Assembly: GCF_003931565.1 (NCBI RefSeq)
Contig: NZ_RRYI01000002.1
Location: forward strand, 806,001 to 870,000
DNA: 64,000 nt
Origin: Caulobacter sp. 602-1
GTDB taxonomy: Bacteria; Pseudomonadota; Alphaproteobacteria; Caulobacterales; Caulobacteraceae
Direction: 5' to 3'
Below are positions 24,463-32,837 of this stretch, piece by piece; within the stretch, counting starts at the first letter, position 1, and the number at the start of each line of letters is the position of its first letter. The translations under genes were made by a program, and so were the position numbers. The notes under the pieces are model-generated. The model was given only the letters and a program-made list of their open reading frames with translations, was not told the origin of the DNA and did not search any database.

Positions 24463-25533
24463 ATGCCCACCCGTCGCGCCCTGATCGCCGCCATGCCGCT
24501 GCTGGTCGCGGGTTGTTCCGGCGGTGAAAGCCCTTACGACCGCGCGGTCCGGGACCTCTGGCGGCTGCCGGACCTGGGCGGCGGCGGCGTTCCGATGATC
24601 GCCCTGATCCGTGCCGCGACGCTGGCCGCGAACGGGCACAACACCCAGCCCTGGCGCTTTCGAATCGAGCCCCGCGCGATTGAGATCCTGCCGAACTTTT
24701 CGCGACGGACCCCGGTGGTGGATCCGGACGACCATCACCTGTTCGTCAGTCTCGGCTGCGCCTTGGAGACCCTGCTGCGGGCAGGGCTCGGCTATGGCTG
24801 GGCGGGCGAGCCGGAGCTTCTGCCGGGAGGCGGCGTCCGTGTGACCTTCTCCAGCGCGCAGGCGCGTCCCGACGCCCTGTTCCAGGCCATACCCCGTCGC
24901 GCGTCGACGCGGACCAAGTACGACGGAAGACCGGTGGACGCGGCCACGCTCCGTCGGCTTGAAGCCGCCATTGGACAGGACGTGGGGCTTCGATGGGTGC
25001 TGGAGCCTGACGCGCGGGCTCGCCTGACGGACATGATCGTCGCCGGGAACAGCGCTCAGCTCGCCAATCCCGCCTTCATGCGCGAACTTACCGACTGGAT
25101 CCGTTTCGACGCCGGAGAAGCCTTGGCGCGACGTGACGGCCTGTTCACGGCCGCTTCCGGCAACATCACGGCGCCACGCTGGCTGGGCGAGCGGCTTTTG
25201 CCCATGGTCATGACGAAGAACGGCGAGGCCGATCGCCTCGCCGGCTGGATGAGGAGCTCGGCGGGCGCGGCGATCTTCACCGGTCCGGCCGAGACGCCCG
25301 CCAGCTGGATCGCCGTGGGGCGTGCCTTCACCCGGTTCGCGCTGACGGCGACCGCCGCGGGCTTGAAGCTGGCCTTCCTCAATCAGCCGGTCGAGGATCC
25401 GGCGACGCGCCGCCGGATGGCCGCATGGCTGGGTGAGCCGGCCAAACGCCCCGATCTCGTCGTCCGCTTCGGCTATGGACCCGAATTGCCGCGCTCCCTG
25501 CGCCGCGGCCCTCAGGCCGTTCTGCTCCGCTAG
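24463..25533 (+). CDS. Nitroreductase-like (Acg family) lipoprotein
   Basis: A 356-residue protein with a lipoprotein signal (MPTRRALIAAMPLLVAGCSG, lipobox LVAGC, Cys18), then an Acg-type nitroreductase fold: AATLAANGHNTQPWRFRIEP is the FMN-binding opening and RRASTRTKYDGRPV the second conserved block. The RR near the start and the downstream hydrophobic stretch could also make this a Tat lipoprotein, sensible for a flavoprotein. I prefer ATG 24463 (GGAG 8 bases upstream) to the TTG at 24400. Function of Acg-type proteins is poorly known; some bind but do not reduce flavin. It is 70 bases after thiC with no visible terminator between. Confidence 0.75.
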   Translation: MPTRRALIAAMPLLVAGCSGGESPYDRAVRDLWRLPDLGGGGVPMIALIRAATLAANGHNTQPWRFRIEPRAIEILPNFSRRTPVVDPDDHHLFVSLGCALETLLRAGLGYGWAGEPELLPGGGVRVTFSSAQARPDALFQAIPRRASTRTKYDGRPVDAATLRRLEAAIGQDVGLRWVLEPDARARLTDMIVAGNSAQLANPAFMRELTDWIRFDAGEALARRDGLFTAASGNITAPRWLGERLLPMVMTKNGEADRLAGWMRSSAGAAIFTGPAETPASWIAVGRAFTRFALTATAAGLKLAFLNQPVEDPATRRRMAAWLGEPAKRPDLVVRFGYGPELPRSLRRGPQAVLLR

Positions 25534-25593
25534 CGTCGGGCGTCGCGGCGATTTCACTGGCGCGGCGGCGGAGACGCCTCCACCGTCGCGCCC

Positions 25594-26988
25594 ATGAAAC
25601 GCTTGAGTCTTCTGGCCGCCGCCGCCGCCGCCGTTCTTGCCTTCGCCGCGCCGGCGCTCGCCGAAAGTCCGTTCTGGCCGGTGCAGCCCAAGGGCGCGCC
25701 CGTGGCGGCCGAGCTGCGCGGCGCCTGGAAGTCGCGCGGCTACGGCTGGATCGTGCTGTTCGGTCCCGACGGCGCCCAACTGTTCCAGACCGCTGGCGAG
25801 GCCTGCTATCCGGACCCGCGCCGGGAACCCGATCCCGACGGGGTCTTGTCCCTCTGGCGCGCCGAGGGGCAGGGGACGATCACCCTGACCGGCAGTCAGG
25901 ACGGCACGCGCTACCTGTTCGACAAGCTGCCCAACCTGCCAACGCCCTGCATCGCGGCGGCGGCCTGGACGCCGGACCGCATCGTCGCCTTCGCCGCCGA
26001 CACCTTCGCCGCCTACTACCCGCGTTCGGCCGAGCGCGGGCTGGACTGGCCGGCGCGCAAAGTCGCCGCCCTGGCCCAGGTCGGTCCCAGCGCCACCGAC
26101 GCCCAGCTGTGGACGGCGCTCTCGGGCCTGATGGCCGGCCTCGACGACCCGCATGTCGAGCTGCACGGCATGGTCGCCGGTTCCCGGCGCGACCTGGAGC
26201 CCGGCGAGTCTCCGACCCTGAACCGTGTCCACGCCGCCGATCCGCAGGGCGACGAGAAGGCGTGGCTGCAGGCCTATCGCGAGGGGATCCTGACGGGGAT
26301 CCTGCAAGGGCGCGGGCGACAGGCGGCCAACAACCGCGTCTTCTGGGGCCGGGTCGACGACATCGGCTATATGAACATTGTCACCATGGGCGCCTTCGCC
26401 CGCAACGCCGCGCCGGACGATCCCCGGCCTTTGGATCCCGTGCTCGACGAGGCCATGGCCGCTTTCGCCGGGGCCAAGGCGGTCATCGTCGACGTCAGCA
26501 ACAACCGCGGCGGCTACGACACCATCGGCCAGCGGATCGCCGCTCGCTTTGCCGCCCAACCGCGCGCGGCCTACGCCAAGGTCCCGGTCGGGGCCAAGGC
26601 GCCGCCGCAGCCGGTCAAGGTCGAGCCCGCCAGCGCGGCCGGCTTCACCGGGCCGGTCTATCTGGTCACCAGCGACATCACCGTCAGCGCCGGCGAGACG
26701 TTCACCCTGATGATGAAGGCCCTGCCCAATGTCACCCAGGTGGGCGGGGCGACCCGCGGCGCGTTCTCCGACCAGTTGCCCAAGCCGCTGCCAAACGGCT
26801 GGACGATGGCGCTGCCGGCCGAGCTCTACAAGGGACCCGAAGGCCAGGACCTGGAGGGCAGGGGGCTCGTTCCCGACGTGCCGATGGCGATCTTTCCGGA
26901 CTCGGATCTTTCCGGCGGCCACGCCAAGGCGATCGCCGGCCTGATCACGAAAATTCGCGACGGGAGTGTCGGAACGGGAAGCCGCTGA
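25594..26988 (+). CDS. Exported S41 family peptidase
   Basis: A 464-residue protein with a signal peptide (MKRLSLLAAAAAAVLAFAAPALA) and a tail-specific-protease (S41) domain: MAGLDDPHVELHG is the typical LDDPH motif, VIVDVSNNRGGYD the DxRxNxGG-like strand, and TSDITVSAGETF carries the nucleophile (about Ser365). No PDZ domain is evident between the N-terminal region and the peptidase core, which is usual for the retinol-binding-protein-like or lactone-linked S41 subfamily. A likely periplasmic processing enzyme with unknown target. Confidence 0.82.
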   Translation: MKRLSLLAAAAAAVLAFAAPALAESPFWPVQPKGAPVAAELRGAWKSRGYGWIVLFGPDGAQLFQTAGEACYPDPRREPDPDGVLSLWRAEGQGTITLTGSQDGTRYLFDKLPNLPTPCIAAAAWTPDRIVAFAADTFAAYYPRSAERGLDWPARKVAALAQVGPSATDAQLWTALSGLMAGLDDPHVELHGMVAGSRRDLEPGESPTLNRVHAADPQGDEKAWLQAYREGILTGILQGRGRQAANNRVFWGRVDDIGYMNIVTMGAFARNAAPDDPRPLDPVLDEAMAAFAGAKAVIVDVSNNRGGYDTIGQRIAARFAAQPRAAYAKVPVGAKAPPQPVKVEPASAAGFTGPVYLVTSDITVSAGETFTLMMKALPNVTQVGGATRGAFSDQLPKPLPNGWTMALPAELYKGPEGQDLEGRGLVPDVPMAIFPDSDLSGGHAKAIAGLITKIRDGSVGTGSR

Positions 26989-27027
26989 GCGTCCTTGTCC
27001 CGTCAACGACGACCAAGGGAGAACATC

Positions 27028-27381
27028 ATGGCCTATGTCGATGGTTTCGTGCTCGCCGTGCCCAAGGATAAGCTGGACGATTACAAGGCCATGGCCCGGC
27101 TCGGGGCCGAGGTCTGGATGGAGCATGGCGCGCTGTCGTATGTCGAGTGCATCGGCGACGACGTGCCCTATGGCGAGCTGACCTCGTTCCCGCGCGCCGT
27201 CCAGGCCAAGGAAGACGAGATCGTGATCTTCTCGTGGATCACCTACAAGGATCGCGCCAGTCGAGATGAGATCAACGCCAAGGTCATGTCCGACGAGCGC
27301 CTGAAGGCGGGCATGGCCAACATGCCGTTCGACGGCAAGCGAATGATCTATGGCGGCTTCGAGAGTTTCCTGGAAGGGTAA
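27028..27381 (+). CDS. DUF1428 (YbaA-like) protein
   Basis: A 117-residue cytosolic protein of the DUF1428/YbaA family, a dimeric alpha-beta barrel-like (ferredoxin-type) fold. MAYVDGFVLAVPKDKLDDYK, GALSYVECIGDDV and MIYGGFESF are family signatures. AAGGGAGAA precedes the ATG. It lies 39 bases after the S41 peptidase gene. Biochemical function is not known. Confidence 0.85.
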   Translation: MAYVDGFVLAVPKDKLDDYKAMARLGAEVWMEHGALSYVECIGDDVPYGELTSFPRAVQAKEDEIVIFSWITYKDRASRDEINAKVMSDERLKAGMANMPFDGKRMIYGGFESFLEG

Positions 27382-27696
27382 CCCGTTAGGATTGCAAACT
27401 CGCGCGGATACGCCGCCAGGCGACGCTTCGAAACCGCGCGAGGAAGACGCCTGCGACAGGGGGGGGCGGTTTATTGCCAAGCTGCAACATCGTTTCGATG
27501 TGCAACACGTGGCCGTCGAAAATGTGACGATATTTCAATGCGTGAACGCTCTTTGAGCGCCGAAAGACACACGAGTGTGCGCTTTATAGCGCATTGCTTT
27601 TTCTTAACGCCGGGGGGCGTTGCGGAGGGGGGCGCACCCCCGTAAGGAGCGACAACCCAGCGTTGGCGCGACCGAGCGTCGACGTTCCTGTCACTC
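27382..27696. promoter_or_regulatory. 315-bp region with four dyads upstream of TonB-dependent receptor
   Basis: Four short perfect dyads lie in about 110 bp: ACATCG-TTT-CGATGT (27487-27501), CGCTC-TTT-GAGCG (27547-27559), CACAC-GA-GTGTG (27568-27579) and GCGCT-TTAT-AGCGC (27579-27592). A Shine-Dalgarno AAGGAG sits at 27644-27649. Local base composition is less GC-rich than the genes. These are likely regulator sites or leader hairpins for the receptor; no regulator gene is adjacent. Confidence 0.45.
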
Positions 27697-30462
27697 GTGT
27701 TTCTCGTGGGCCTGATGACCCTTTCGACCATCCTCCTGTATGGGCTGGCCTTGGCCGCGTTCGACCCGGCGACCGCGGCCTCGGCCGCGCCGGCGATCCC
27801 CGTCTCGTCGCCGGCCGAGGCGGTCGCCGACACCGACCCGAAGAAGCCGCAGGTCAAGGACGACGGTCCCAACGAGGTCGAGGGTCTGGTCGTCCAGGCC
27901 GACCCGCGCGGCAAGGTCGAGGGCAATATCGAGCCCGAACTCGAGCTGAACGAGGAAGAGATCAAGAGCTTCGGCGCCACCAGCATCGGCGAACTGCTCA
28001 CCATGCTGACGCCCCAGACCACCAGCACGCGCGGCCGCGACAGCGGCGGACCGGTGCTGCTGATCAATGGCCGTCGTATCTCGGGCTTCCAGGAGATCCA
28101 GGGCATCCCGCCCGAGGCCATCGAGAGATTCCAGATACTTCCGGAGGAGGTGGCGCTGAGCTACGGCTACAAGGCCGACCAGCGGGTCGTGAACATCATC
28201 CTCAAGAAGAACTACAACGCGCTGCAGATGCAGGCGGCGGCGACGGTCGCCACCGACGGCGGCCGGGTTTCAGGCGGCGGTGGCGGCAACCGCGTGAACA
28301 TCAACGGCGATAAGCGCTGGAACGTCGACGTCCAGCTATCGCATGACCCCTATCTGCTGGAAACCGACCGCAACATCGTCCGCTCGCCGAACGGCCAGCC
28401 GTTCGATCTGGTCGGTAATGTCGCCAGCCTGAACGGCGCGGCCCTCGACCCGACGATTCCCGCCAGCTTCGCGGGCGTGCCGGACTCGGCCGTGAACGGC
28501 CGCGCGCCGCTGGCCGACTTCGGTCCGCTGGCCGGCCGCTACAATACCGGCGACCTGACGGCCAGCCGCTCCCTGATCTCCAAGTCCGACAAGGGCACCT
28601 TCCGGGGCTCGATCAGCCGCGACCTCAACAAGCAGACCCAGCTGACCCTCAGCGGCAATCTGGAAGACACGAGCAGCCACGCCCTGCTGGGCCTGCCGGG
28701 CGTGAACTTCACCCTGCCGTCCGGAAGCCCGTTCTCGCCGTTCTCGCAGGCCGTGACCGGCTATCGCTACATCGACGCGCCGGGCGCCCTGTCGCGCGAC
28801 GTGGACACCCTGCGCACCCAGGTCAGCATGGCCGCCAACGGCCGGATCAAGGACTGGCGCTGGAACGTCACCGGCGACTTCGACCGCACCAAGACCGACA
28901 CCGAGACCGGTCGCGGTCTAGACGCCTCGGCGTTCCAGACGGCGGTGGCGGCGGGCGATCCGACCGTCAATCCGTTCGGCGTGATCGCGCCCAGCCTCTA
29001 CAAGGCCGTCGCTCCGGACACGGCCCACTCGATCTCGACCGCGGCCAGCGCCGAACTGGTGTTGAACGGCAATCTCTTCATGCTGCCGGCCGGCGGCCTG
29101 CAGACGACGTTCAAGGTCGGGGCCAACAGCAAGGGCCTGAACTCGGAGACGGTCCGTTCGGGCGTCACCACCAAGCGCGATATCACCCGCACGACGGAGA
29201 GCTTCCAGAGCAGCTTCAACCTGCCGATCACCAGCACGCGCAACAACGTTCTGGCCAAGCTGGGCGACCTCTCGGCCAACTTCAACGCCGGCTATGACAA
29301 CCTGTCGGACCTGGGCGGGCTGACCACCCTGGGGGGCGGCTTCAACTGGTCGCCGATCAAGCCGATCAGCTTCATCGCCAGCTACACCGACGAAGAGGGC
29401 GCGCCCACGACCAACCAGATCAACGACCCTCTGGTGGTGACGCCGAACGTCTCGGTGTTCGACTTCACGACCGGCCAGACCGTGATCATCAGCCGCACCG
29501 ACGGCGGCAACGCCAACCTGCTGAACGACAACCGCCGGGTGAGCAAGTTCGGCGTCAACTACAAGCCGTTCACCAGCATCGAGCTGACCTTCAACGCCAC
29601 CTACACCCGGGCCGAGACCAAGAACGTGATCGCGTCTTTCCCCGCGATCACGCCGGACCTGGAGCGCGCCTTCCCGGATCGTTTCGTGCGCGACGCCTCG
29701 GGCCGCCTGTTGTCGATCGACGCCCGGCCGGTGAACTTCGCCAGCGCGCAGAACGAGAACATCCGCTGGGGCTTCAACCTGTTCAAGGCGATCGGCAAGC
29801 CGACGCCGGGCGCGGCTGGCGGTCCCGGAGGGCGCTTCGGCGGCCCGGGCGGCGGCCCGCCCGGCGGCGGCATGATGCGCATGGGCGGCGGCGGTCCTGG
29901 CGGTCCGCCGGGCGGCGGCGGCGGTCCCGGCGGCGGCATGATGGGCCCGCCCCCGGGCATGATGCGTCCCGGCCAGGGCCTGTTCCAGTTGTCGGTCTAT
30001 CACACCTGGCGCCTCAGCGACGAGATCACCGTCCGCAAGGGGATGCCCGTTCTGGACCAGCTGGACGGCGCGGCGATCAGCGCCCGCAACGGCCAGGCGC
30101 GCCACGAGGTCTCGATCCAGGGCGGCTATTTCAAGGATGGTCTGGGCTTCCGCTTCAACGGCGCCTGGAAGGCCTCGACCTGGGTCGACGGCGGCTCGAC
30201 CGGCGGCCAGGCCCTGTACTTCTCGGACCTGGCGACGCTGGGCGTGAACCTGTTCGCCAATTTCGGCGCGCCCGCGCGCAAGCCGATGGTCGACAAGTTC
30301 CCGATCCTGAAAGGGGCCCAGGTGTCGCTGAACTTCGAGAACCTGTTCGACTCCAAGCAGTCGGTGCATGACCAGAGCGGCGCGACGCCCCAGGCCTACC
30401 AGCGCGACTATCTGGACCCGCTGGGCCGGACGGTGCGCCTGGGCTTCCGGAAGCTGCTCTAG
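27697..30462 (+). CDS. TonB-dependent receptor with Gly/Pro/Met-rich insert
   Basis: About 921 residues. A hydrophobic N-terminal segment, an acidic linker, a plug domain (SIGELLTMLTPQTT, GGPVLLINGRRISGF, EEVALSYGYKADQRVVNIILKK), then a long outer membrane beta-barrel. Near residues 705-765 an unusual run of Gly, Pro and Met interrupts the barrel. It takes up an unknown ligand with TonB energy. The N-terminus is unsure: GTG 27697 is the first standard start in frame, but the basic residues expected before the signal core (RWRDR) and the AAGGAG at 27644 lie upstream of it with no ATG/GTG/TTG in frame. Confidence 0.8.
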   Translation: MFLVGLMTLSTILLYGLALAAFDPATAASAAPAIPVSSPAEAVADTDPKKPQVKDDGPNEVEGLVVQADPRGKVEGNIEPELELNEEEIKSFGATSIGELLTMLTPQTTSTRGRDSGGPVLLINGRRISGFQEIQGIPPEAIERFQILPEEVALSYGYKADQRVVNIILKKNYNALQMQAAATVATDGGRVSGGGGGNRVNINGDKRWNVDVQLSHDPYLLETDRNIVRSPNGQPFDLVGNVASLNGAALDPTIPASFAGVPDSAVNGRAPLADFGPLAGRYNTGDLTASRSLISKSDKGTFRGSISRDLNKQTQLTLSGNLEDTSSHALLGLPGVNFTLPSGSPFSPFSQAVTGYRYIDAPGALSRDVDTLRTQVSMAANGRIKDWRWNVTGDFDRTKTDTETGRGLDASAFQTAVAAGDPTVNPFGVIAPSLYKAVAPDTAHSISTAASAELVLNGNLFMLPAGGLQTTFKVGANSKGLNSETVRSGVTTKRDITRTTESFQSSFNLPITSTRNNVLAKLGDLSANFNAGYDNLSDLGGLTTLGGGFNWSPIKPISFIASYTDEEGAPTTNQINDPLVVTPNVSVFDFTTGQTVIISRTDGGNANLLNDNRRVSKFGVNYKPFTSIELTFNATYTRAETKNVIASFPAITPDLERAFPDRFVRDASGRLLSIDARPVNFASAQNENIRWGFNLFKAIGKPTPGAAGGPGGRFGGPGGGPPGGGMMRMGGGGPGGPPGGGGGPGGGMMGPPPGMMRPGQGLFQLSVYHTWRLSDEITVRKGMPVLDQLDGAAISARNGQARHEVSIQGGYFKDGLGFRFNGAWKASTWVDGGSTGGQALYFSDLATLGVNLFANFGAPARKPMVDKFPILKGAQVSLNFENLFDSKQSVHDQSGATPQAYQRDYLDPLGRTVRLGFRKLL

Positions 30463-30470
30463 GGTTTGTT

Positions 30471-30524
30471 TTGACGCATTTTTTGACGGCGAACCGGTAT
30501 CCACTTCGTCGGAAAATGCTCTAG
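30471..30524. repeat. Dispersed alphaproteobacterial intergenic palindrome
   Basis: GCATTTT (30476-30482) pairs with AAAATGC (30513-30519) and GACG (30485-30488) with CGTC (30507-30510), enclosing GAACCGGTATCCACTTC. This pattern (GCATTTT ... GAACCGGTNTCCACTTC ... AAAATGCTCTAG) is one I know from many intergenic regions of Caulobacterales and Rhizobiales. It fills the gap between two convergent genes and may act as a bidirectional terminator. Confidence 0.6.
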
Positions 30525-30527
30525 CGC

Positions 30528-31337
30528 TTAAGGCTTGGGCGGGGCGGCGTCACCGTCCTTGGCCTTGTCGCCGGTGACCAGGCCGATGTCGGCCTGAGCG
30601 CCGCCGCCGCGCTGCTTTTTGATGTACTCCAACTCGGCCTTGGCGCCGGCGTGGTTGGGCTCCAGCTTCAGCGCCGCCTCGTAAGCGGCCTGGGCCTCGT
30701 CCAGGCGCTTCAGTTCGATCAGGGCGAAGCCCTTGCCGCGCAGCACGCGCGCCTCGCCGCCAGGCTCAAGCAGCTTGGTGATGAAATCGATCTTCTCGGC
30801 GCGCTCGTAGAGGTCGAGGGCGTCCGAGAAGCGCTTGAGTACGACCAGGGCGCCGCCCTTTTCGGTGATCAGCGCCAAATTGTCGGGCTGCAGGGCCAAG
30901 CCCTTGTCCAGATAGGCGATGGCCCCACGCGGGTCGCGCTGCTCGTTGGCGATCGAGCCCAGCAGCAGGGCGGCCATCGGATAGGTGTTGAGGCTGGTGG
31001 CGATCGTCCCGGCCTTACCTTCCCTGCTGTTGAGCGCGCTGACCAGGATCGCGCCGCTCATGGCCGCCGTGCGGGACTGGGCGCGGATGACGGTCAGGTC
31101 GTCCCTGCGCTCGATTTGCGGATAGCTGGCCGGGGCGTGGCTGAGAACGGTCGTCAGGTCCTTTTCGAACGCCTTGGCGGCCTGCAGCGAGCCGGATTGG
31201 TAAGCCTTCTTCAGGACCTCCTGATCCTGGGCTTCCTGTTCGGAAACCTTCAACTGGATGATGGTCTGGTTGGCGGCCAGGACCGGCATGGGCGAAATCG
31301 CCAGGGCGACGGCGGAGAAGGCGGCGATCCAGCGCAT
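30528..31337 (-). CDS. Exported TPR protein
   Basis: A 269-residue protein with a signal peptide (MRWIAAFSAVALAISPMPVLA) and at least three TPR units in the second half (GAIAYLDKGLALQPDNLALITE, SDALDLYERAEKID, DEAQAAYEAALKLEPNHAGAK). The ATG at 31337 has AAGGAG 6 bases upstream, better than the GTG two codons earlier. The C-terminal tail is Gly/Ala/Pro-rich and polar. Role unknown; convergent with the TonB-dependent receptor across the palindromic repeat. Confidence 0.75.
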   Translation of the reverse strand: MRWIAAFSAVALAISPMPVLAANQTIIQLKVSEQEAQDQEVLKKAYQSGSLQAAKAFEKDLTTVLSHAPASYPQIERRDDLTVIRAQSRTAAMSGAILVSALNSREGKAGTIATSLNTYPMAALLLGSIANEQRDPRGAIAYLDKGLALQPDNLALITEKGGALVVLKRFSDALDLYERAEKIDFITKLLEPGGEARVLRGKGFALIELKRLDEAQAAYEAALKLEPNHAGAKAELEYIKKQRGGGAQADIGLVTGDKAKDGDAAPPKP

Positions 31338-31490
31338 GAGCACTCCTTAGGTATCGAGACTCTAAGCTACGTCTGTAATAAATCAACCTAGGCATTAGTC
31401 GATTGGTCGCATCGCGGCTCAACGCGTCATTAAACTCTCAAGCGCACGCTTCCTGCTAGAACCGCCGCTCTCGGCGGATCGGAGGCCGTC

Positions 31491-31877
31491 ATGGCGACCA
31501 TGACTTCCAGCACGCGCCGCACAGGCGACCACTTCGAGCCCACCGACACCGATCCCCAGGTCCAGCGCCGCCTGCGCGGCTATCTGGAGCAGATCGACTA
31601 TACGGCCTACGCTTCGAACAAGGCGGTGCTTGGCGCGATCGTGCCGAAAGCCGAAGCCGGCCGCTTCCAGCGCCTGGCCGTGGCCACCGCGACTGCCCGC
31701 GCCAAGTGGGTGGCCGAGGCCGCGGCGATGACCGACGCTAGCGCATCGCTCTCAGAAGCCCAGGTCGCGCGCCTGGCTCACCTGCGTTCGGCCTATGAGG
31801 AACTGGCGGCGGTCTACGAGGCCACTCGGCGTCTGGTCGAGCGGGGCTATGTGGCCTACCGCGCTGCTGACGGATAA
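31491..31877 (+). CDS. Hypothetical protein, 128 residues
   Basis: A soluble, mostly helical protein. The middle (GYLEQIDYTAYASNKAVLGAIV) and the C-terminal helices (LAHLRSAYEELAAVYEATRRLVERG) are the best ordered parts. I do not recognise the family. CGGAGG lies 10-5 bases before the ATG. Its stop codon overlaps the first operator-like palindrome of the following operon, so it is probably a separate transcript. Confidence 0.6.
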   Translation: MATMTSSTRRTGDHFEPTDTDPQVQRRLRGYLEQIDYTAYASNKAVLGAIVPKAEAGRFQRLAVATATARAKWVAEAAAMTDASASLSEAQVARLAHLRSAYEELAAVYEATRRLVERGYVAYRAADG

Positions 31878-31919
31878 TTACCCGGGCAATATTGACTTGA
31901 AGTTTCGTCCGGGTAAAAG
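31877..31919 (+). promoter_or_regulatory. Promoter flanked by two ACCCGGGT-type operators (GIY-YIG operon)
   Basis: ATTACCCGGGCAAT (31877-31890) is a palindrome in 12 of 14 positions. The related half-rich site TCGTCCGGGTAA (31905-31916) matches TTACCCGGGTAA in 9 of 12. Between and over them, TTGACT (31892-31897) and TAAAAG (31914-31919) form a -35/-10 pair with 16-base spacing. Palindrome centres are 27 bp apart, so one dimer could sit upstream of the -35 and another on the -10, the geometry of repression. Confidence 0.55.
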
Positions 31920-31953
31920 GCGCGTCAGACGGTAGCCTCTGGAGGAGCTTGGC

Positions 31954-32289
31954 ATGTCCGACCGCAAGGCGCTGCTGCGCGAGTATAAGGAACGCAAGGT
32001 CGAGGCCGGGATCTACGCCGTGCGTTGCGTCCCGACGGGTGCGGTGTGGATCGGCGCGGCGCCGGACCTCTCCAATCGCCAGAACGGCGTCTGGTTCTCG
32101 CTGCGCCTTGGCTCCCATCGCGAGAAGAGCCTGCAGGCGGCCTGGAACAGCCATGGCGCGGACGCCTTCGTGTTCGAGGCCGTCGAGGCGGTCGATGTCG
32201 CGGACCTTGACGGCGCCATGCGCGCCTCGAAGCTCAAGGATCGTCGCGCCCACTGGATCGCAACGCTGAACGCCACGGGGCTGAACTGA
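31954..32289 (+). CDS. GIY-YIG nuclease family protein
   Basis: A 111-residue protein with the GIY-YIG fold of the short, single-domain type. EAGIYAVRCVPTGAVWIGAAP carries the GIY and (as VWIG) the YIG motif; RLGSHREKSLQAAWNSHGAD follows with the conserved Arg/His region. Single-domain members may be DNA or RNA endonucleases, or inactive. GGAGG lies 13-9 bases before ATG. It overlaps the DUF2239 gene by one base, forming a two-gene operon behind the double operator. Confidence 0.8.
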   Translation: MSDRKALLREYKERKVEAGIYAVRCVPTGAVWIGAAPDLSNRQNGVWFSLRLGSHREKSLQAAWNSHGADAFVFEAVEAVDVADLDGAMRASKLKDRRAHWIATLNATGLN

Positions 32290-32837
32290 TGGACGAGGTG
32301 TTTGTCGTTTTCCACGGGCCGACGCGCGTGGCGGTCGGCTCGCGCCTCGACGCGGCCCTGGCGGCCCAGAGGCTGGTCGGCGAGGCGGGGGTGCTGATCT
32401 TCGATCCCGCGGGTCGCTCGGTGGACTTTGATCTCAGCGGCGGGCCGGACGTCCTGGCCGCGCGTCTCGCGCCGCCCGCGGAGACGCCGCGCGGTAGAGG
32501 CCGGCCTAAGCTTGGCGTGGTGGCGCGGGAGGTGACCTTGCTGCCCCGCCACTGGGACTGGCTGGCCACGCAGCCCGGCGGCGCGTCGGTGGCCCTGCGC
32601 AAGCTGGTGGAGGCCGCCCGCCGGGCCAGCGAAGGTCCGGACCGCGTCCGCGCCGCCCGCGAGGCGGCCTATCGCTTCGCCTCGGCGATCGGCGGCGACC
32701 TGCCGGCGTTCGAGGAGGCCATGCGGGCCCTGTTCGCTGGCGATGACGCGGCTTTCGAGGCCCGGATCCAGGCCTGGCCGGGGGACATCGCCGCCCAGCT
32801 GCGGACCTATGCGGCGGAGGCGTTCGGGGAGGCTTAA
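32289..32837 (+). CDS. DUF2239 family protein
   Basis: A 182-residue protein of DUF2239: the N-terminal VGSRLDAALAAQRL block, then GRGRPKLGVVAREVTLLPRHWDWLATQPGGASVALRKLVE, which is the conserved core and resembles a ribbon-helix-helix-like DNA-binding segment. This suggests, but does not prove, a regulator. Translation is coupled to the upstream GIY-YIG gene (TGATG). It ends with a 4-bp stop-stop overlap with thuA-like gene. Confidence 0.82.
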   Translation: MDEVFVVFHGPTRVAVGSRLDAALAAQRLVGEAGVLIFDPAGRSVDFDLSGGPDVLAARLAPPAETPRGRGRPKLGVVAREVTLLPRHWDWLATQPGGASVALRKLVEAARRASEGPDRVRAAREAAYRFASAIGGDLPAFEEAMRALFAGDDAAFEARIQAWPGDIAAQLRTYAAEAFGEA

